NCBI RefSeq assembly: GCF_914767665.1
Contig: NC_059504.1
Span: 23,724,001-23,788,000, forward strand
DNA from: Harmonia axyridis
Lineage: Eukaryota > Arthropoda > Insecta > Coleoptera > Coccinellidae
Length of the DNA: 64,000 nt
Direction of reading: 5' to 3'
Shown: positions 31,072-43,640 of the stretch, piece by piece
How the letters are laid out: the number at the start of each line of letters is the position of its first letter
Numbering within the stretch: the first letter of the stretch is position 1
The notes under the pieces: model-generated
Seen by the model: only the letters and a program-made list of their open reading frames with translations
What the model was told of the DNA's origin: nothing
Databases searched by the model: none
Program-made: the position numbers and the translations under genes

Positions 31072-34000
31072 ATGTCGACAAAACGTAAGCGAGCTCCCGT
31101 TAAAAAAACTGCCAAGAGGGGTAAAAGGAAAGAAGATAGTGATATTGATTCTGAATTATCTGATAGAAGTGATAATGACAATGCTACTCAGCCAGATGAA
31201 GTCCTCATTGTAGGACATGGAGATGCTTTAGACGATCTGAGTCAACTTCCTGAAGAATTGTTAAAAACTATAATTAAACCAGCTGGACAATTGCTCATTT
31301 TTGGTCAAGTTCACTGGGATAATGTTGGAAAGCGGGAAATTAAGCCTACTGGAAAGATGTATCCAAACTTATATCTCCCACACATTTTCACTGATTTGAA
31401 GGTTTGCATTAATTTATTACATTAATTTTCTGATGTAAAGGTTCCTGATAACTGTTAATGAATTTTTTATTTGTATAGGTGCGACTTGCTGTGAGTGGTT
31501 GTGTAGCCGCACATAGTGTAATTGTTACTGAGGATGGCAAGTGCATGACATTTGGTCGTAATCCTTATGGGCAGCTGGGTTTGGATGATACAAATACTCG
31601 ATACTCTCCAACAGTTGTTCCAGGTCTGGAAGACAAAAATATTATTGGTGCAGCATGTGGAAGACATCATACCTTGTTCCTCACTGACACAGGTACTGTT
31701 TTTGCATGTGGTGATAATCGTTCTGGACAATGTGGAGTTGGAAATTTGCAACCAAAGATTATGGTCCCAACTAGAATCAATTATAGAGGCCCACCTATCA
31801 TAAAGGTATATATATTTATATAAATTTTGTTTTTTCTTGATATATAATTTTTTTGAGAATGGAATTAATCATAATTTTTTTCGGTCATAGTCATAGTCTT
31901 AACAGTTCTTGGGACTGTGAGTACATGTATGTACAATGCCAAGTTTCAGATTGAACAGAAATTATCACTCTTAAATCTGTATACAGGGTGTCCCTAAAAG
32001 ACCACCTCAAACAGAAAGTAGATCAGAATGTGCTCTACCTGATATGAAAAATCCTCTAAATGAAAGTCTCACAGTTTTTGAGATATTTGATGTTTAATGA
32101 AAATGTTGAATTTTTTCACTTTGAATACTTTCTCTCATGCCATAGGTACAATTGAATACTTTTAGAATCAGTTTTTTCCATGAATATTGTTGAATGATTG
32201 CTTCGATTTATCCACTGAAAAATATAATACAGGGATTCTGAAGAAAAATGTTTGAAATTCATGTTTTAGAGAAAGTGCTTTTTTTTATCAAATTCGATCT
32301 GGACTGGTGTAAAAAAAAAGCAGTAAACTGCATATTATGTTGAAAAGTTGCCTATTCTGAGAGGATTTCAAAAAGGTGAAATACATAATAACCTCATTCA
32401 GAAAAAAAAATATACTAATGTTTACCGTAAATGGAACATTTCTGTGAAACTGATTTTGTCACATTTTCCACAAAATCTTTCATCATCAGGTAGAGCACAC
32501 TCTATTTTCGTTGGACGTGTTTTTTTTTGGGACACCCTGTATATGTGTTTTTTTGGGACACCCTGCATATGTGCATATAGTGTGGAGAAGCCAAATGTAA
32601 TACATTCATTATCTAGGTTACTGTATCAGGTGTCGTAAATTCCTTGTCTTATTAGGGGATCTCAGAATCCCTTAAAAAATTAAATTGCATATTTTCAGTC
32701 TCGATTCTTGAGAGGATTCATTTGGTGAAAACCGAAACCTCATAAATTCAACTGTTATCAATTAGAGAAAATTGGAAAATGGCGTGAAATGAAAATTTCT
32801 CATAACTTCTTTATAACTGTTACTATTAACAAGAAACGAAATCATTCTACAGGCACTTCCTTCAATAGGATCCATTGGTGTAATCATTTGTTTCTTATTG
32901 CAATACGTTTCAAAGTTGTAATACAAACTTTTGTTCATTTTTAATGTAAACCATACAAATTTTTGCAACAAATAAAAACGCTCAATTTTTCCCTTTTCAA
33001 AATTATTTAAAACGTTATATAAGTATTTTATCAAACTATAAAATCTTCAAAAGTTTGAGTTTCACAAGGCAAATCCACCAGGTCCTATCTATGATAATCT
33101 GTGAACTTCAGGTAAATAAAATATTTGGTGACCACCAAGTTCTCCGGATTTAACAACGTTAGATATTTTTTCCTTTGTTCACACAAAGAATATTTATCAA
33201 TTTGTAAATGTTGAAAAAATTGGACGACGAAACTAATTGCAATAAAAAACAAATGATTATGCCAAAGGCCAATACTACTGAAAAAAATTTTTGTTTTATG
33301 TATCACCAGTAATTAGGAAGTTATGAGAACTTTTCATTTTACGCCATTTTCCAATTTTCTTTAATAGCTTGGAAACAGTTGTCCTTATTAGGTTGCTGTT
33401 TTCACCAAATTAATTCTCTCAAGAATCGAGCCCGAAAATGTGTCCTTTATCTTTTTCAAGCTCAAGGGGATTCTGAGATCTCCCCTCACTAGACAACAAA
33501 TTTTTGGGACATTCTGAAAAATGAAAATTCTGAAACATGTCGAATTCAAATTGTCATTTTTCTTTGTAAAAATATGAACCTTACCTTTAACCGCCCACGA
33601 AAGACAGATACAACCCCAATTTTTCAAATAGGAAGTATGCACGATACATCGTTTTCTCTATTCAGAAATGTTACCATTTTTATTTTAATTGCAAAAATCA
33701 AGATAGAAAAAATTAAATCGAGTTAATATCGAAATTTGGTACAATATCGAAAACTAAAATGTAATACAAAAGGTATTAAAAAAAATATGAATGAAGTAGA
33801 TGTTCAAAGCTTCTAACCACAAATAAAAATTTCGTCCACATTATTCAACATTTTGGAAGTGATCCACCTAATCGTTATTATAGTTGAAATTGTATGAGAA
33901 TTCCAAGAGCCCAATTAAAGTTGGAAATTCCATCTCAAACCCATTCCCATTGACAAAAGGATTGAAACAAGGATGCAGTTTCCCTCCAACACTATTCAAA

Positions 34001-37000
34001 ATATACCTTCAGGAAGCACTTAAAAATTGGAGTCGCAAAATGACCGGAATTGGAATACAAATTCCTGAACACTGTTATTCGCGGATGACCAAGTGCTGGT
34101 GGCAGACTATATGTTAAGGAAGCTCATAGAAGAAAATCACTAATGGGGGTTACATGTCAACATAGGAAAAACAGAGTACCTCAAAATAAGAGATGAATCA
34201 GAAGACGCAGAACTGGAAATGAACTTAAAAGGTGTAAAGAGTTCGAATACCTAGGAACTATATTTTCCGCAGGATACCCCAAAACTGGACACCTATAAGA
34301 GAACACAACAGGGAAAAAGGAACATATTGAACTCACTACTGTGGTCAAATAAGATCATATTGGAAACAAAAATGACTATAATGTTATTGAAGAACCGATT
34401 TTGACATATGGGGGTGAGTTTTGCAGTTTTCAAAGGATGACAAAAGGAGAGTTGAAGTAGTCAAAATGGTCTACCTGTGTAGACGTGCGGTATATCAAGA
34501 AGATATTTAGGATAAAAAGTCAGATGGGGAGAGTGTTCTCAAGCGAAGTCAGAATTTAGTCTAATCAATGGCTGTGGTATGGTCACATGAAGATAATGAT
34601 CTTAGAAAGGTGGCCAAAATTAGCAAAGGAATAGAAACCACAGAACATAAGAAAAAGAGGGTGGCTAAAGAGGAGAATCTTTATTCAACCCAAAAAACCA
34701 ACGAAATTTAGCGCTAATGTTCAAATTGTGCACTGACTGATACAAAGGCAAACACTTTGTACACTTCACTCAAAGACTTTAGGAGTGGTCTGCTTCACTT
34801 CATCGCGAATTCTTTGCTATAACTCTTCTAAATTACTTGGCCTATTGAAATAAACATTTGATTTTAAATGACCACACAAAAAATGTTTAAAGCGATCAAG
34901 TCTGGAGAACGCGGTGGCTACTCAATAGGTCTCTGTTGTATCTACTTTCCAGGAAATTTCGCGTCAAGATATTGACGGACGTTTATTCTGAAAGGAGAAG
35001 CCCCAACTTGTCGATACACATTTCTGGACTGCAAATGTCGCAATAAGATGTTTTTGATTATATCTATATAAAGAACGAAATGGCGATATGATTCCAAACA
35101 AGCAAAGTATTATGAAGTATTATTAGAAATCAAACAAACTTCTGTTTAAAACAAATCATAAATAAATGGAAACTTTAACATATTTCAACAGACAGTAGTG
35201 AATCCTGTATTGATGGAATTTTCACCAATTTAGAAGTCCCATACACTGTTAAAGACGCCCTCATATCGGTTCATGAAGCTCAAATACTGAGAATCAAATT
35301 TACCAAAGGAACAATTTTACATACGAAAGAATATTAAACAAACAAAATATTGAAACATTTTAAAAACTGTTTAAGAAAGAAAATTGGTCATCGATTTACC
35401 AAACCAATAACATTACTTACCAGTTTGAAGAATTTCAGAGAATATATTTGCAACACTTTATAAATCATATCCATTAAAAAGAATGACTGAAAAATATGTA
35501 TGTGAAAAAATAAAAGAGACTGATTCGGAAATGAAAGTCATATAAAACAAGCTTGATATATTGCATGCATAAAGTGAATATGACAAAAAGTTCTTGTAAA
35601 AATATAAAGAAACAAAAATAGAATAAAAGCTCACACAAACCAATGCGGCAAACTACGTCTCGTGAATCGGTGTATAATTGAATATTGTCTATGATATTGT
35701 GATATTATAACTGAATATTTGGCACAAGATTTTCAATACATCACTACTATAGTGCGACATCACTCTCGCACTATCATAATAGTAACTAAGCATCCAATGG
35801 TATCAGATTCTTCTGTGAATGAATTTAATTCATTTTCAAATAACTTGGGGGATATCCATTTCAATTGATATTCTTTTTTCTTCGAGATTCCCTCACTTTC
35901 ACCTTCACTTATGCCCGCCACTCACGAAGCGTTTTTTCGAGCCTTTGGTAGCAAGCGTCGAAGAGATTCCAGTCGGGCAGTCAGGTTCATACTCTGATTT
36001 ACAGTCGTACGGCCGTGTTCCGGCTGACTGGAATCTCTTCGACGCTTGCTACCAAATGCTTGAAAAAACGCTTCGTGAGTGGCGGGCATTAAGTCGTTCT
36101 ACTACCTATTAGAAATAGCATACAGGGTGTCCAAGAAAATGTGGGAAATCTCTCAGATTTAGATAAAACATAAAAAAAAAATAAGATGACAAGTTCCCAT
36201 CATTTTTTCCTAGAGGCCCTCCCTACGGGATACGGCCTCCTAAATGACGTCACTGGAAATCCATTTTACTGGAATAAATTTCAAAATACTTATTATAATT
36301 TAAAAAAAAATGATATGATGAACGGTAGTAAGGACCTCTTAAAATACTGCCCTTAAATTTAAATTAGCTCTTTTAGTTGACCAGGGGCGGACTAGGTTGT
36401 ATATTTTAATGCTTACATTTTCAACACTCCTGTATAAATGTATGAAACATATTTGGTTAGCTTGAACATTAAGTTAAAAAAAAGGTACTCTTGTTTATCG
36501 TCGATAAAAAGAACCATGAATTCTAATTTTTTTTTGTCGGCGACAAAGTGTAATACGAAAGTTATTCAAGGAACAAAAAAGTTTATGTTATCGAATCTGA
36601 CAAAATCTGTTTCTTATCACATCACAATGAAAGATCAACTGGAGAGGAATACAACCGTTACTATGGTAACTACAAAAAAAGAGTTAATTTAAATTTAAGG
36701 GCAGTACTTTAAGAGGTCCTTACTACTGTTCATCATATCAAATTTTCTTTGAATTATATTAAATAGTTTGAAATTTGTTCCAGTAAAATGGATTTCCAGT
36801 GACGTCATTTAGGAGTCCGTAGGGAGGGCCGCTAGGAAAAAAAAATGATGGGAACTTGTCATCTTATTTTTTTATGTTTTATATAAATTCGAGAGATTAT
36901 GCTGTACATAACCATAAATGAGAGCTTTCCGATTGATGACCAAATACCGCAAAAAATGGAAAAATCCATTTTCAAAACTTACGAAGGAATTCCTTTTTTC

Positions 37001-38043
37001 GAAATATTCCTGAAGAGGTTTTATTTTTCTAGGTTGGCTGTGGAGCAGATTTCTCTGCAATATTAGACATAAAGGGTGGCCTTTGGACCTTTGGTCTCCC
37101 AGAGTATGGGCAGCTAGGTCATAACACTGATGGAAAATTCTTCAAGACTAGCACTAAGCTGTGTTTCAATTTTGAAACCAGTCCAAAGCGCATATTGATA
37201 TACATTGAAAGAACTAAAGATGGACATGTCTCCCCTGTTGATTTTCCTGAAATTGTGGACTTCAACTGTGGTCAAAATCATACTGTTGCTATAGACAGTA
37301 AAAAGAGGGCATTCTCCTGGGGTTTTGGAGGATTTGGCCGTTTGGGTCATAATGAACAAAAAGATGAGATGGTAAGTAAAAGATGTAAGGCATTATTATT
37401 TGTGTGTATGGAATAGAAAATTGCAAATTATAGAAAATAAATTGTAGTAGTTGCTTTGAAGGATATCAAAATGATTAAATAGGAAAAAATGTGATTATTT
37501 AACATAACTTTTCACATTATTCAGGTTCCTCGGTTGATAAAATTCTTCGATATCCAAGGAAAAGGTGTAAGGTCTGTTCAGTGTGGATCTACATACAGTC
37601 TTGCTCTTTCCGACTTCGGAATTCTTTTCATGTTTGGTCAGACTAAAAGAACAGGAGAAGCGAATATGTATCCTAAACCAATTCAAGACCTTAATGGGTG
37701 GAATATACACCATATTGGTGCTGGATTTACATCCATCATTGTTCATGCAGATGATGCAATTATTGCTTGGGGTGCATCACCAACTTATGGGGAGCTTGGG
37801 CTTGGTGATATGCAGAAATCAAGTACAGTTCCAAAAGAGGTAAGTTTTTTTTCATTCTTACTTAGTCATTGATGTGGAATTAATGGTGATGATATAAAAC
37901 AATTTTTTTTTCAGGTCAGCAAGCTTGGTGGCCTGAAAGTGCTTGGTTTGACTATGGGATACAGTCACAGCCTAGTGATTGTAAACAATGCCTTACCAGA
38001 AGTACAAGAGAAATTGAAAAATTTCCAAACTTTCACTCCTTAA
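31072..38043 (+). CDS. RCC2: RCC2/TD-60-like RCC1-repeat protein, complete
   Basis: Five exons, all in phase 0: 31072-31401, 31479-31805, 37033-37371, 37525-37839 and 37915-38043, giving 479 residues. A basic nuclear-localisation-like start (KRKRAPVKK ... KRGKRKE) leads into an acidic linker, then QLLIFGQVHWDNVGKRE, where the propeller begins. RCC1-type blades carry the repeat SxxxH/GxxxxGQLG: AAHSVIVTEDGK, GQLGLDDT, CGRHHTLFLTDTG, LPEYGQLGHNTDGKF, GQNHTVAIDSKKR, WGFGGFGRLGHNEQKDEM and MGYSHSLVI. The DGKF and EQKDEMVPRL blocks are specific to RCC2 rather than RCC1. Human RCC2 is a chromosomal-passenger-associated regulator of mitosis. Intron 2 (5.2 kb) is packed with repeats. A possible polyadenylation signal is at 38642. 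Confidence 0.92.
31984..32539. mobile_element. TIR element CAGGGTGTCCCTAAAAGA
   Basis: CAGGGTGTCCC follows TA at 31982-31983. The right end GGGACACCCTG ends at 32539 before TA. Inverted similarity extends through GTGCTCTACCTGATGA near both ends. A second copy of the right terminus (GGGACACCCTGCATATGTG) follows at about 32555-32575. It sits in RCC2 intron 2. Confidence 0.75.
32653..33487. mobile_element. palindromic foldback in RCC2 intron 2
   Basis: TAGGGGATCTCAGAATCCC at the left and its diverged complement at the right. Inverted matches continue through CTCGATTCTTGAGAG, ATTGGAAAATGGCGTGAAAT and CATAACTTC. Arms are about 330 bp with moderate divergence. No ACAGGGTG terminus was seen at the outer edges. 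Confidence 0.75.
33880..34690 (+). pseudogene. non-LTR reverse transcriptase fragment
   Basis: FPLTKGLKQGCSFPPTLFKIYLQEALKNW (33950-34030) is the RT block around GxxQGxxxSP. It is followed by remnants of the ADD region, GKTEYL, then YLGTIF (about 34250), and a C-terminal WYGHMK-like piece near 34575. Several frameshifts and stops make it inactive. The clade cannot be fixed. Confidence 0.65.
34730..35040 (-). pseudogene. Tc1/mariner-superfamily transposase fragment
   Basis: The minus strand reads GASPFRINVRQYLDAKFPGK, then RPIE, a stop, PPRSPDLIALNIF, then a region corresponding to the C-terminal helix. The block PPRSPDL plus an aromatic is the usual signature before the last catalytic residue of this superfamily. 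It is broken by stops and probably related to the tails found in two foldbacks. Confidence 0.6.
35911..36089. repeat. GC-rich inverted repeat, about 75-bp arms
   Basis: ATGCCCGCCACTCACGAAGC and its complement form the ends. The inner parts AGCGTCGAAGAGATTCCAGT match inverted too, with only a few mismatches over about 72 bp. The loop is about 35 nt. The segment is visibly richer in G+C than its surroundings, and both arms read open as protein. It lies in RCC2 intron 2 on the transcribed strand. Confidence 0.75.
36123..36897. mobile_element. foldback CAGGGTGTCCAAGAAAATG
   Basis: TA then CAGGGTGTCC at 36123. The arms (about 240 bp) include GATGACAAGTTCCCATCATT and CCAGTGACGTCATTTAGGAG, inverted at 36700-36890. 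The right terminus is eroded after the complement of AATCTCTC. An 84-codon ORF at the centre (36438-36692) resembles nothing known. It ends about 135 bp before RCC2 exon 3. Confidence 0.78.
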
Positions 38044-38641
38044 GTATATGCAACATTCCCCATACAATGTGTAATTTCATGTCTTATAGTTAGGATTATA
38101 TCGTTAAGAAATGGAATGAAATGTAATCATGAATTTCATCACAAATTAATAAGGAAAAATTTTGACGTACCTAGCGTAAGGATGCATAGATTACATATGC
38201 TCAAGATAAATTAGTCCACTGATCAGAATATCAACTTTCAATAATTACTTTTTGAAAATGAAATCAGATGGTATGTGTTCCAACTAAATGTGCCTAAGTG
38301 ATCTATACACTCTTAAGCTTTTTGATGTATTAGATTAAACAATTTTCAAATTTGTAATAATTTTGAACACATAATTCACATCGATTAGTATAAGTGTTCA
38401 TTCTGGCAATTGGTGGAGACTGATTTTTTATTTCTCTATGGTGATTCAATTCTGCCAATTTTTATTTTATCTATACCCTATATGTTCAGTATTTTTATAT
38501 TTATTGTGAATAATGAATATATAATGCGTAACCATTATAACTTGGTAGTTGGTCTTTTTTTCATTAAAGTTTTTTCAGAAAAAAATATTTTTTTTTAGCA
38601 TCCTCTTCACAATACACATTCATTTTGAAATATACTCTTAC

Positions 38642-38647
38642 AATAAA
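38642..38647 (+). terminator. possible RCC2 polyadenylation signal
   Basis: AATAAA about 600 bp past the RCC2 stop. Another cluster (AATAAAAATAAATAAAATG) occurs near 38914. Either could serve. Confidence 0.3.
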
Positions 38648-39936
38648 GACATCCTAAAGTATTCTGTTTCACCTTGTCCTCATATTTTTAGTTGAATTTG
38701 TTGCCTTGGTGAGTATTGAAAGTATTTTTTATTATGTTTGTGTAAATATTAACTACCGTCTACAGTGCTCGCAGGTCAACAAGTTGGTTCAGCCTCTACT
38801 TGAAGCTGGCATGAACAACTTGATTCAGTCTGATTTAGCAAACTCGAACAAGTTGGTTCCGCCTCTATTTGAACCATATTTGTATTATTTTGGGAATCTC
38901 TGAAAATCACATAATAAAAATAAATAAAATGTATTCTTATAAAGCATTTTACAGGATTCAGTTCTCTTACAACTAAATATAAGGACTAGAACCTGATAAA
39001 CAGATGTGACACATCTGGTACACAACCCCCAGTAAATCTCTTAAGTTTTACCCTCGACATGACACATCTTCGTCACCCCGAAGAATGAACACTTCCTGTC
39101 TATGTTATATACAAAAAGCAATTCGTTCCCTGTAAATTCATTGAAACTGTCATGCCCTCGACACTTGAAGAAACTAATAGGTCTCCAAGCATCCTGTTGA
39201 CCATCTCAATTATTTACAGGGAGCAATAACTGGATCCTACATACATATTTTGTAGAATATTACTCGGAAGTTATATCAAAAGCGTCAGGCGCTTCCCATG
39301 GAGCAAAACTTTAGTCAGACGCTTTGAAACTCTACAAAAAATAAATGAACTTTACTTGTTTGATTTTTCAATATGTTATTAAGACAACTATTACAGAGTT
39401 ATATTTAATCGATCAGTACAATTGTAATGACCATGCATCCCCTAAACACTAAAATTATTAAATCACAAGTAAGAGGCGAGAGCACTACGCATTCACTACA
39501 GAGTATAAAGTATTTAAAACTTTCAAGAAAACTTACTGCTTTTGATTTTATATTTTTGCATTTCTTTTTAAGAATTCATGTGAAAAAAATCAATAATCTG
39601 AGAACTATACTGCCCTGAAAATATTGAAATTAAATTTATCGTTTTGAAGGGCTGCATGACTATGGCCAGTCACTCATGTTACACCCTGTGTAACCCAAGC
39701 AAATTAGTGCTGTAACCCCTAAAAATTGGTCAAGAGCTGGAAATCTATCTAACCCCTTTTGAGGGTCCTGAATAACAGGTATCTGAGTTTGCGACGGTTT
39801 CTAGGTTGTGCTTCAGATTTGGGAGAAGAAAAACCGCGAAATTTTCGCATTTTTTTCAGTATTTCGCTCATAACTCAAAGAGCACGCATTATACATATAA
39901 TTTTGTTCTCTTGAAACTATTGAAAATATTATAATA
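38648..39936. other. intergenic, no gene recognised
   Basis: AT-rich. It contains a short direct duplication (AACAAGTTGGTTC(A/C)GCCTCTA) at about 38777 and 38849. Small ORFs show no family resemblance. Confidence 0.3.
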
Positions 39937-40536
39937 CAGGGTGTTTCCTAAACATGCGGCAAAAATTCAGGGGGTTGTTCCTTGGACTATTTTAAGCATG
40001 TTTTGTCCTTGGATGATTTTTGAAAAACCTCTTTGTTTCGAAGATACAGGGCGAACAACATTTTTAAAATTAATAATAGTTTAAATAAAAATGCGTACCG
40101 CACTGTGTTTACTAAGTAGGTACAATTTATTTTTAAATTTGTTTAACAACATTCCAATTACTAAAAACGGCCAGTTTTTTGACTAAAAATTGATAAGTGC
40201 AGATGGTAAAGGAATACAGATTAAACGAAATCGGATCATTGCTGGATGTAACTTAATAAGAAATGATCCTGGTGTTTTTGAAAGGGTTCGGCAGTCAATG
40301 AGGAGAAGATTGGATGCTTGTATGCTGGCTAGAGGTGTTCATTTTCAACAGTTTTTGTAGGTTGAGTTGAATTTTCATGTAATTTTTCATAATAAAATGT
40401 TATTATCTGAAATTTTGTTTCCCCTATATCTTCGAAACAAATAGGTTTTTCAAAAATCATCAAAGGACAAAATATTCTTAGAATAGTCCAAGGAACAACC
40501 CCCTGAATTTTTGCCGCATGTTTAGGAAACACCCTG
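39937..40536. mobile_element. foldback CAGGGTGTTTCCTAAACATG with transposase tail
   Basis: CAGGGTGTTTCCTAAACATG at 39937 and its complement ending at 40536, both bordered by TA. Arms of about 130 bp are near identical. Between them the plus strand reads ...DPGVFERVRQSMRRR, then LDACMLARGVHFQQFL and a stop (about 40265-40362). This is the C-terminal signature of a Tc1/mariner-type transposase (R-RR...C...G.HF..L). Confidence 0.85.
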
Positions 40537-40537
40537 T

Positions 40538-42115
40538 ATAATGGAATGTGGTATGAAATTGAGAAATTTCTCATACTTCTTAAAAAAGGTAAGTTGAAAA
40601 TGGTGGAATGGAATCATTTCTAGTATATTTGGCATTTCAATTCGGGGGAATCAACATTCTGATCGGAGAATTGAAAAGAAAAATAATCCGGAAGCCGCCC
40701 CAAGTGGTCATAAAATTCGGCAACGTTTAGCAATGCGAACCTCGACAAGCCTAATGAGCACATGTGTTTTTTAGCGTCATCAATTACTCGTAAACAGCGT
40801 CATTAGGGGATTATGCGATGTCATGATATTTATTTATGAGCAGGGCTGTCGCTAGCCAAACTGCCGCCCTAGGCAGAGACAAAATTTGTCGCCCTAACAG
40901 AAGTTTTACAGAATGCTAAAACTGAATTCTTATGAATAAATGATGAAATATATGAATTGAATTCAGGTTTCAGATTCTTCTGCTGAGTTTCGACTTCATA
41001 AAACACTCGAATATTCATTTTTTTCTTCAATATGATTAAATGAACCATTATTTTTAATTCGAATATATGTTGCAGACATTCTTGATGGAAAAACTTTTAA
41101 GATTAGTGAATTTGACGAAAAAAATCGTTTGTGATATTCGTTGAAATCAAAAAAAAAATTATTTGATTGATTTTTTCAGTATTCTAGTTTTCTCGAAAAA
41201 AGTTGATAATGCCGCCCTCCGTTATTTGCCGTCCCTCTAGAAACCCTGCGGTTCTGGTTCTTCTGTTCAGTTTCGACTTCATAAAAAGCTTTAACATTTT
41301 GTTTCCTTTTCTTCAAGGTTATCGAGCAAAACAATCGGATGAACCATCATTTTGAATTCGAATGCGCCCACGCCCAGCACTAGTTAATTTGATATAAAAA
41401 ATGAAAAATATCAAAATACAATGGAATGCTTTACAAAATAATAAAACTCCTTATATTTCTTAAGAAGAATAAGCTTTGAATGGTGAAATGAAATCGTTTT
41501 TCGTATATTTTGCTTCCCATTCTGTGCAATCAACATTCTGATTATTGAAGAATTGAAAACAAAAATAATCCAGAAGCCGCCCCAAATGGCAATAAATTCG
41601 GGAATGTTTATTATAGCAAATCGAACGCCGACAAAGTGATGAATGCGTGGGTTTTTTAGCGTCAACTTGTAAACAACACTATGAGGGGATAACGCAACAT
41701 CTGGTTATTTATGATTATAATGCGGCACCTTTGATGGTTTTTGATTATTATTTGTCGGTATTTTTCCTGTTGTTGCTGACCGAATCAAATCTCATTCGGT
41801 ACTTTCCATTTCTACACATGTGATATTTGTTGACCGAGCTTGAAATGCCGACCTTGAAATTTGGCGCCCTAGGCGACCGCCTACCCTGCCTACCCCCTAG
41901 CGACGGCCCTGTTTATGAGTATAATATATAATGCGGCACATTTGATGGTTTTTGATGTTAATTGAATTTATTCCTTCTTGTTCTTTCTGACCGAATTAAA
42001 TCCCATTCCGTACTTTGAATTTCTACACATGTGGTTTTTGTTGATCAAGCTTGAAATGCTGCCCTTGAAATTTGCCGTCCTAGGTGACCGGCTACCCTGC
42101 CTCTCCCCTAGCGAT
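40538..42115. repeat. older copy of the same hAT-type family (interrupted)
   Basis: 40540-40832 matches 41415-41700 inside the younger element, and 41920-42115 matches 41715-41908 (GCGGCACATTTGATGGTTTTTGA ... CTAGCGATGACCCT). The left part is further displaced by the foldback at 39937-40536, inserted at a TA of this copy. Confidence 0.65.
40841..41911. mobile_element. hAT-type element CAGGGCYGTCGCTAG, perfect 8-bp TSD
   Basis: The ends CAGGGCTGTCGCTAG and CTAGCGACGGCCCTG are flanked on both sides by TTTATGAG (40833-40840 and 41912-41919), an exact 8-bp duplication. It is 1,071 bp with no transposase frame. It lies inside an older, diverged copy of the same family (40538-40832 and 41920-42115). 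Confidence 0.88.
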
Positions 42116-42516
42116 GACCCTATTTGCCGTCCTAACAGAAGTCAACTCTGCAGAATGAAAAGCTCGAAGAAAAATGTTGTTGATAACACAAAAAAACAAA
42201 TAATTGCAAACCTTCACAAAAAATTAAATCAATTCAAGGATTGCTAAGTAATTAGACCTTTGTCTTTTTCCTTCATCGGAATTACTCGCATTATCGTATC
42301 TCTGATACGTGATAAAGACATTTTTCTAGTTCGCTGACTATAACTTTTTCAAAATCATCTCCAGCCGTTTTTCCTAAAGGAATAAATCCTAAAAATACTT
42401 CTCATGATTCCTTTTTCGTCATTACTCAAAACACTTTTCGTGTAACACTGTAGTATAACATCTACAAATCTGTTTATAAATGCCATTTATTCTACATGAC
42501 TTACATCAAAGGTTTG

Positions 42517-42719
42517 TATAGTATATCCAAAGTCACTTGAAAACGCTTGGCCAGATGTTTCTTTGAAGTGGATACCGCGATCCGCTAAATACCGGGGTTT
42601 ATTTGAAAGTATTGTTAGGCACTAAAGTCACTGGCCTCAAAAGAATTTCGGAATACTTGGACAACCCTTGTATAATCGGAATATTCTGGCTTCCTCCAAG
42701 TGACTTTGGATATACTATA
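42517..42719. mobile_element. 203-bp MITE with 23-bp TIRs
   Basis: TATAGTATATCCAAAGTCACTTG at 42517 is exactly complementary to the right end. A small direct-or-inverted copy of AAAGTCACT also lies inside. The target duplication is unclear. Confidence 0.75.
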
Positions 42720-43640
42720 CCATCCAGTGTCAAAAAATGCACTAAAAAATTATAGAGCTTACTCTCATAAATTTTATTTGTAGTACCTACTCAAATCAAA
42801 GGTGAATTGAAAAAGTAAAAATATGATAACACACTCACGTTGTATATACATAAATGCATCAAACTGCAACGAATTTGCACGCTTCAATTCATGTTACCTT
42901 ACTGAAATTTTCAAAGATGCGGTAATTTGTCAATTCATCGTATGCCATTGGTCGGGATGCGGATGCGCGTGTCTAGAGAAGGAAAGAGAGAGAATTTTCT
43001 GAAAGATTTTCAATAATTGTCGAGACTTCAGGAAAGATACGTAACTTATTTTAGATTTCAGCCATTACTAGTTTAATTTGAGATTTAGAATTTAATTTAT
43101 CGGCGAGAATTGTGTCGAGATTCTCGCACCTCCCGTAGGATTGGACCAATAGAAACTTCTCTTGGGATTGCAAAATATCAAGAAGTACAACCCCTCTTGG
43201 GATTGGAATTGAAATATCGTAAAGAAGAACTTCCTTGAGATATAGAAGTTGGAATAGTACGTACGTTAAACTATTTTAGTTCCTGAAACTGAGAGAATAC
43301 CTGCGTTATACCTGGCGTTATTATATCAACTTCACTGAATGGGCATTGGAGTACTATAGCTTCCTGCTAAGATCTGTTATTTGGAAGGCTGAAAACAATC
43401 AACAGAAGAGATTCTATCCTAATAGCACAGTAATTCATTAAAAACTGATTTAAGTTAAGTTTTTATTTCAATATTATCTGTTTAAAGTGGAAAGGATCGA
43501 TCTTTGTATATGTACCTATATATATTAATTTTATTAAATTTGTAAAAACCTGGGTAGGAGTTGTGTTGCCAAATAAGCCAAACCACCCCTAGCAATCATT
43601 CTCAGAGTCTCATGGGCAATTGTAACGTTACAAAATGATT
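42720..43640. other. intergenic, nothing assigned
   Basis: AT-rich. Short duplicated phrase CTCTTGGGATTG(G/C) near 43157 and 43193. No coding frame. Confidence 0.3.

Noticed and set aside
36438..36692. 84-codon ORF in the centre of a foldback
   Set aside because: No family resemblance, Lys/Thr-rich, and it lies in the spacer of a palindrome.
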